This document shows, in pieces, positions 5,259-6,954 of a DNA stretch of 6,954 nt. The notes under the pieces are model-generated. The model made no database searches. It saw only the letters and a list, made by a program, of their open reading frames with translations, and was not told the DNA's origin. Position numbers and translations under genes: made by a program. Within the stretch, counting starts at the first letter, position 1. Each line of letters begins with the position of its first letter. The DNA comes from Solirubrobacterales bacterium (GTDB lineage: Bacteria > Actinomycetota > Thermoleophilia > Solirubrobacterales > Solirubrobacteraceae): NCBI GenBank assembly GCA_003134675.1, contig PLBZ01000079.1:28069-35022 (forward strand), in the 5' to 3' direction.

Positions 5259-6954
5259 GTGCCTACCTTCGCTCGCTCGCTCACCCAGCTGGCCGGTCTA
5301 CGACCGGCCGCCATTTGCCGTCTGGCGCTCGCCGTTGGCTCTACCGCGGCCATGTCGGCTGCGCTGCTGCTCGCAGCTGCGCCGGCGGGCGCGCTCGTGA
5401 CCAAAGTCGCAAGCACGAAGGTGGGGCTGCAGCCGCGCAGCATCAGCCTGGCGCCGGGCGCTGCCGAAGGGGAAGGGGCAACGTTTGCGAACAGTACCGG
5501 CAACGTCGTCCTGCAGGGCAGCACCAGCGAGTACGCGATCTATTGGGATCCGGAAAAGCCCACCCGATTCGACAGCGAATGGCTCGTCAACCTCGACGGG
5601 TTCTTCCAGGCGTTCGGCGAAGCTCACGTGGACACCCCGTTTGGCGTGCTCGCCCAGTACCGGGACCGCAGTAATGCGGTCGCGCCGTTCCACGCACTCT
5701 TCAAGGGCTCTTATTCGGATACTGTGAAATTCCCGTCCGGGAAATGCACGGACCCCGCGAACCCAGCGTTTCTCTGTCTCACCGACGCGCAGCTGCGCGA
5801 ACAGTTGCAGTCGTTCATCGCCACCCATGACCTTCCCAAGGGCATGGGCACCGTCTACTACCTGCTGACGCCCCCCGGGGTCGCTGTCTGCCTCGATGCC
5901 GGCAAAGCCACGGGCCACTGCTCGGACTACGCGGAATCCAACAAAGAAAGCTACGAAAACAGCTTCTGCAGCTACCACGGCGACATCAACCTCGACAGCG
6001 CACCCGAGGGTGACGCCAACACGATCCTCTACGCGGCGATCCCGTGGACGGCGAACACGGGGGCGTTCGACTGCCAAGACGGTGGCTGGAATCCGGAAAA
6101 ACACTTCGAGAAGCGAGAGGCACCGAAGGAAGAAACAAAAAAGGAAGAAGAAGCGCGACAAAAAACACTTGAAGAAGACCCACCGAAGAAGCGCCTAGAA
6201 GAAGAAGCAGCACGCCGGCTCGAAGGTCCTCACATCGAGGAGCCCAACCAGGAAACAGGCGAAGACGTCCACCCGGCGGCAGCCCTGTCCGATCTGATCG
6301 TAAATCAGATCGCCGAGGAGGAGATGAACACTGTCACTGACCCGCTCCTGAACGCCTGGCAGGACACGAGAGGTGAAGAGGCAACTGACCTTTGCCGCAA
6401 CTTCTTTGCCTCGACGGCCGGCGAAAATGGGAGCGGTGGGGAAATAGCCGGCTCGGTGGTGGCCAATCCGCTCACGGAAGCCGGGACGCTCTCAAATGTG
6501 ACCGTGGGCCCTCACCGTTACTACATCAACAACGTCTTCACTCTTGCGACGGACGGTTGCTCGGGCGGCCCCGGTCTGATCGCGAGCTTCACCGCACCCA
6601 ACCCGGTCAACGCGGGCGAAATCATCGGTGTCGACGGGATGGAGTCGACGGTTAGCCTGATCGAAGGGAAAGCCTTCGGTCCCACCGGCCCACCCACGAC
6701 GACGTACGCGACCTTCAAGTGGAACTTCGGTGACGGCACCCCCGAAGTCGAGGGCTTTGCCCCCGGCGCCCCGACATGCGAAGCCCCATGGCTCAGCCCA
6801 TGTGCTGCCAGCGCCTTCCACTCCTACCAGTACGGCGGTAAATACAACGTCACGTTGATGATCACCGACGTCGCGGGGAACACGACCAGCGTCACTCATG
6901 AAGTCACCGTCGACGGCCCGCTGCCCCCCTTGCCCCCGTCCTCCCCCACCAGCC
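5259..6954 (+). CDS. Exported PKD-domain protein, 3' end outside window
   Basis: The frame is open to the window edge and gives 565 visible residues from GTG 5259. Residues 1-45 read as a Sec signal peptide: Arg at 6, 15 and 21, a hydrophobic core LALAVGSTAAMSAALLLAAA, and AxA-type cleavage after APA (43) or AGA (45). The N-terminal domain (about 85-283) has EYAIYWDP (91-98), FGVLAQYRDRS, CLTDAQLREQLQSFI, MGTVYYLLTPPGVAVC and SFCSYHGDI, with several cysteines that may form disulfides. Residues 284-322 are extremely charged (14 acidic and 12 basic of 39). A PKD domain spans about 444-555 with the signature WNFGDGTP (488-495) and HSYQYGGKYNVTLMI, followed by a Pro/Ser-rich stretch that may lead to more repeats or a wall or membrane anchor. 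I recall similar proteins from Thermoleophilia but know no function; surface or extracellular binding is an inference. GTG 5259 was chosen for the signal peptide although its Shine-Dalgarno is weak. ATG 5136 is the alternative, and ATG 5352 would destroy the signal peptide. Confidence 0.8.
   Translation, partial: MPTFARSLTQLAGLRPAAICRLALAVGSTAAMSAALLLAAAPAGALVTKVASTKVGLQPRSISLAPGAAEGEGATFANSTGNVVLQGSTSEYAIYWDPEKPTRFDSEWLVNLDGFFQAFGEAHVDTPFGVLAQYRDRSNAVAPFHALFKGSYSDTVKFPSGKCTDPANPAFLCLTDAQLREQLQSFIATHDLPKGMGTVYYLLTPPGVAVCLDAGKATGHCSDYAESNKESYENSFCSYHGDINLDSAPEGDANTILYAAIPWTANTGAFDCQDGGWNPEKHFEKREAPKEETKKEEEARQKTLEEDPPKKRLEEEAARRLEGPHIEEPNQETGEDVHPAAALSDLIVNQIAEEEMNTVTDPLLNAWQDTRGEEATDLCRNFFASTAGENGSGGEIAGSVVANPLTEAGTLSNVTVGPHRYYINNVFTLATDGCSGGPGLIASFTAPNPVNAGEIIGVDGMESTVSLIEGKAFGPTGPPTTTYATFKWNFGDGTPEVEGFAPGAPTCEAPWLSPCAASAFHSYQYGGKYNVTLMITDVAGNTTSVTHEVTVDGPLPPLPPSSPTS
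5291..5309. repeat. Perfect 8-bp inverted repeat with 3-nt loop in the signal-peptide codons
   Basis: GGCCGGTC (5291-5298), loop TAC, GACCGGCC (5302-5309). The hairpin is very GC-rich and sits about 30-50 nt after the proposed GTG start. It has no following T tract (GCCATTTGCC), so it is not a standard terminator of the ATPase gene. It could slow early translation of the exported protein, or be a terminator-like element if the true start lies downstream. Confidence 0.5.

Noticed and set aside
6113..6212. Purine-rich repeats as a CRISPR or tandem-repeat array
   Set aside because: There is no regular repeat-spacer period; the stretch is an in-frame run of Glu/Lys/Arg codons.

Overview
The window looks like GC-rich actinobacterial chromosome. 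My best guess is the class Thermoleophilia (Solirubrobacterales-like). The guess rests on the conserved near-origin gene order, high GC with frequent GTG starts, and a large exported PKD-domain protein of a type I recall from that group. The taxonomic call is from memory and was not checked by any search. Every supported gene is on the + strand.

Region 1 (1-3657) is the conserved chromosome-maintenance block usually found beside oriC: the 3' part of yidC (membrane insertase), jag/khpB-like (KH-R3H RNA-binding protein), rsmG (16S rRNA m7G methyltransferase), parA/soj and parB/spo0J. The genes are tightly packed. yidC/jag overlap as ATGA, jag/rsmG and parA/parB overlap by about 8 bp, and rsmG/parA are 27 bp apart, so co-transcription and translational coupling are likely. 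A near-consensus parS site (13-bp core GTTTCACGTGAAA) lies inside the 5' end of rsmG, about 740 bp upstream of parA. The window therefore appears to hold the ATPase, the CTPase clamp and a probable centromere together. dnaA, rpmH, rnpA and oriC are not in the window and would be expected upstream.

Region 2 (3655-3861) starts with a complete tRNA-Ile(GAU), only 13 bp after the parB stop. A good -10 hexamer (TAGAAT) overlaps that stop codon. An AT-richer leader of about 117 bp follows. It holds a promoter-like element, a terminator-like inverted repeat and a 10-bp stem whose 3' arm contains the Shine-Dalgarno sequence of the next gene.

Region 3 (3862-5097) is an orphan 411-aa P-loop ATPase with a C-terminal winged-helix-like domain (AAA_16/Orc1-Cdc6/STAND-like). 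It has no recognisable partner gene. Its position behind a tRNA gene, next to the core block, suggests an accessory insertion.

Region 4 (5098-6954) carries a gene that runs off the window: an exported protein with a signal peptide, a Cys-containing N-terminal domain, a strongly charged Lys/Glu/Arg segment and a PKD domain. Its reading frame is open from 5058 to the window end, so its start is uncertain.

Nothing here proves a new system. The items most worth a second look are the leader and its orphan ATPase, the parS inside rsmG, and the tRNA promoter that shares the parB stop codon.
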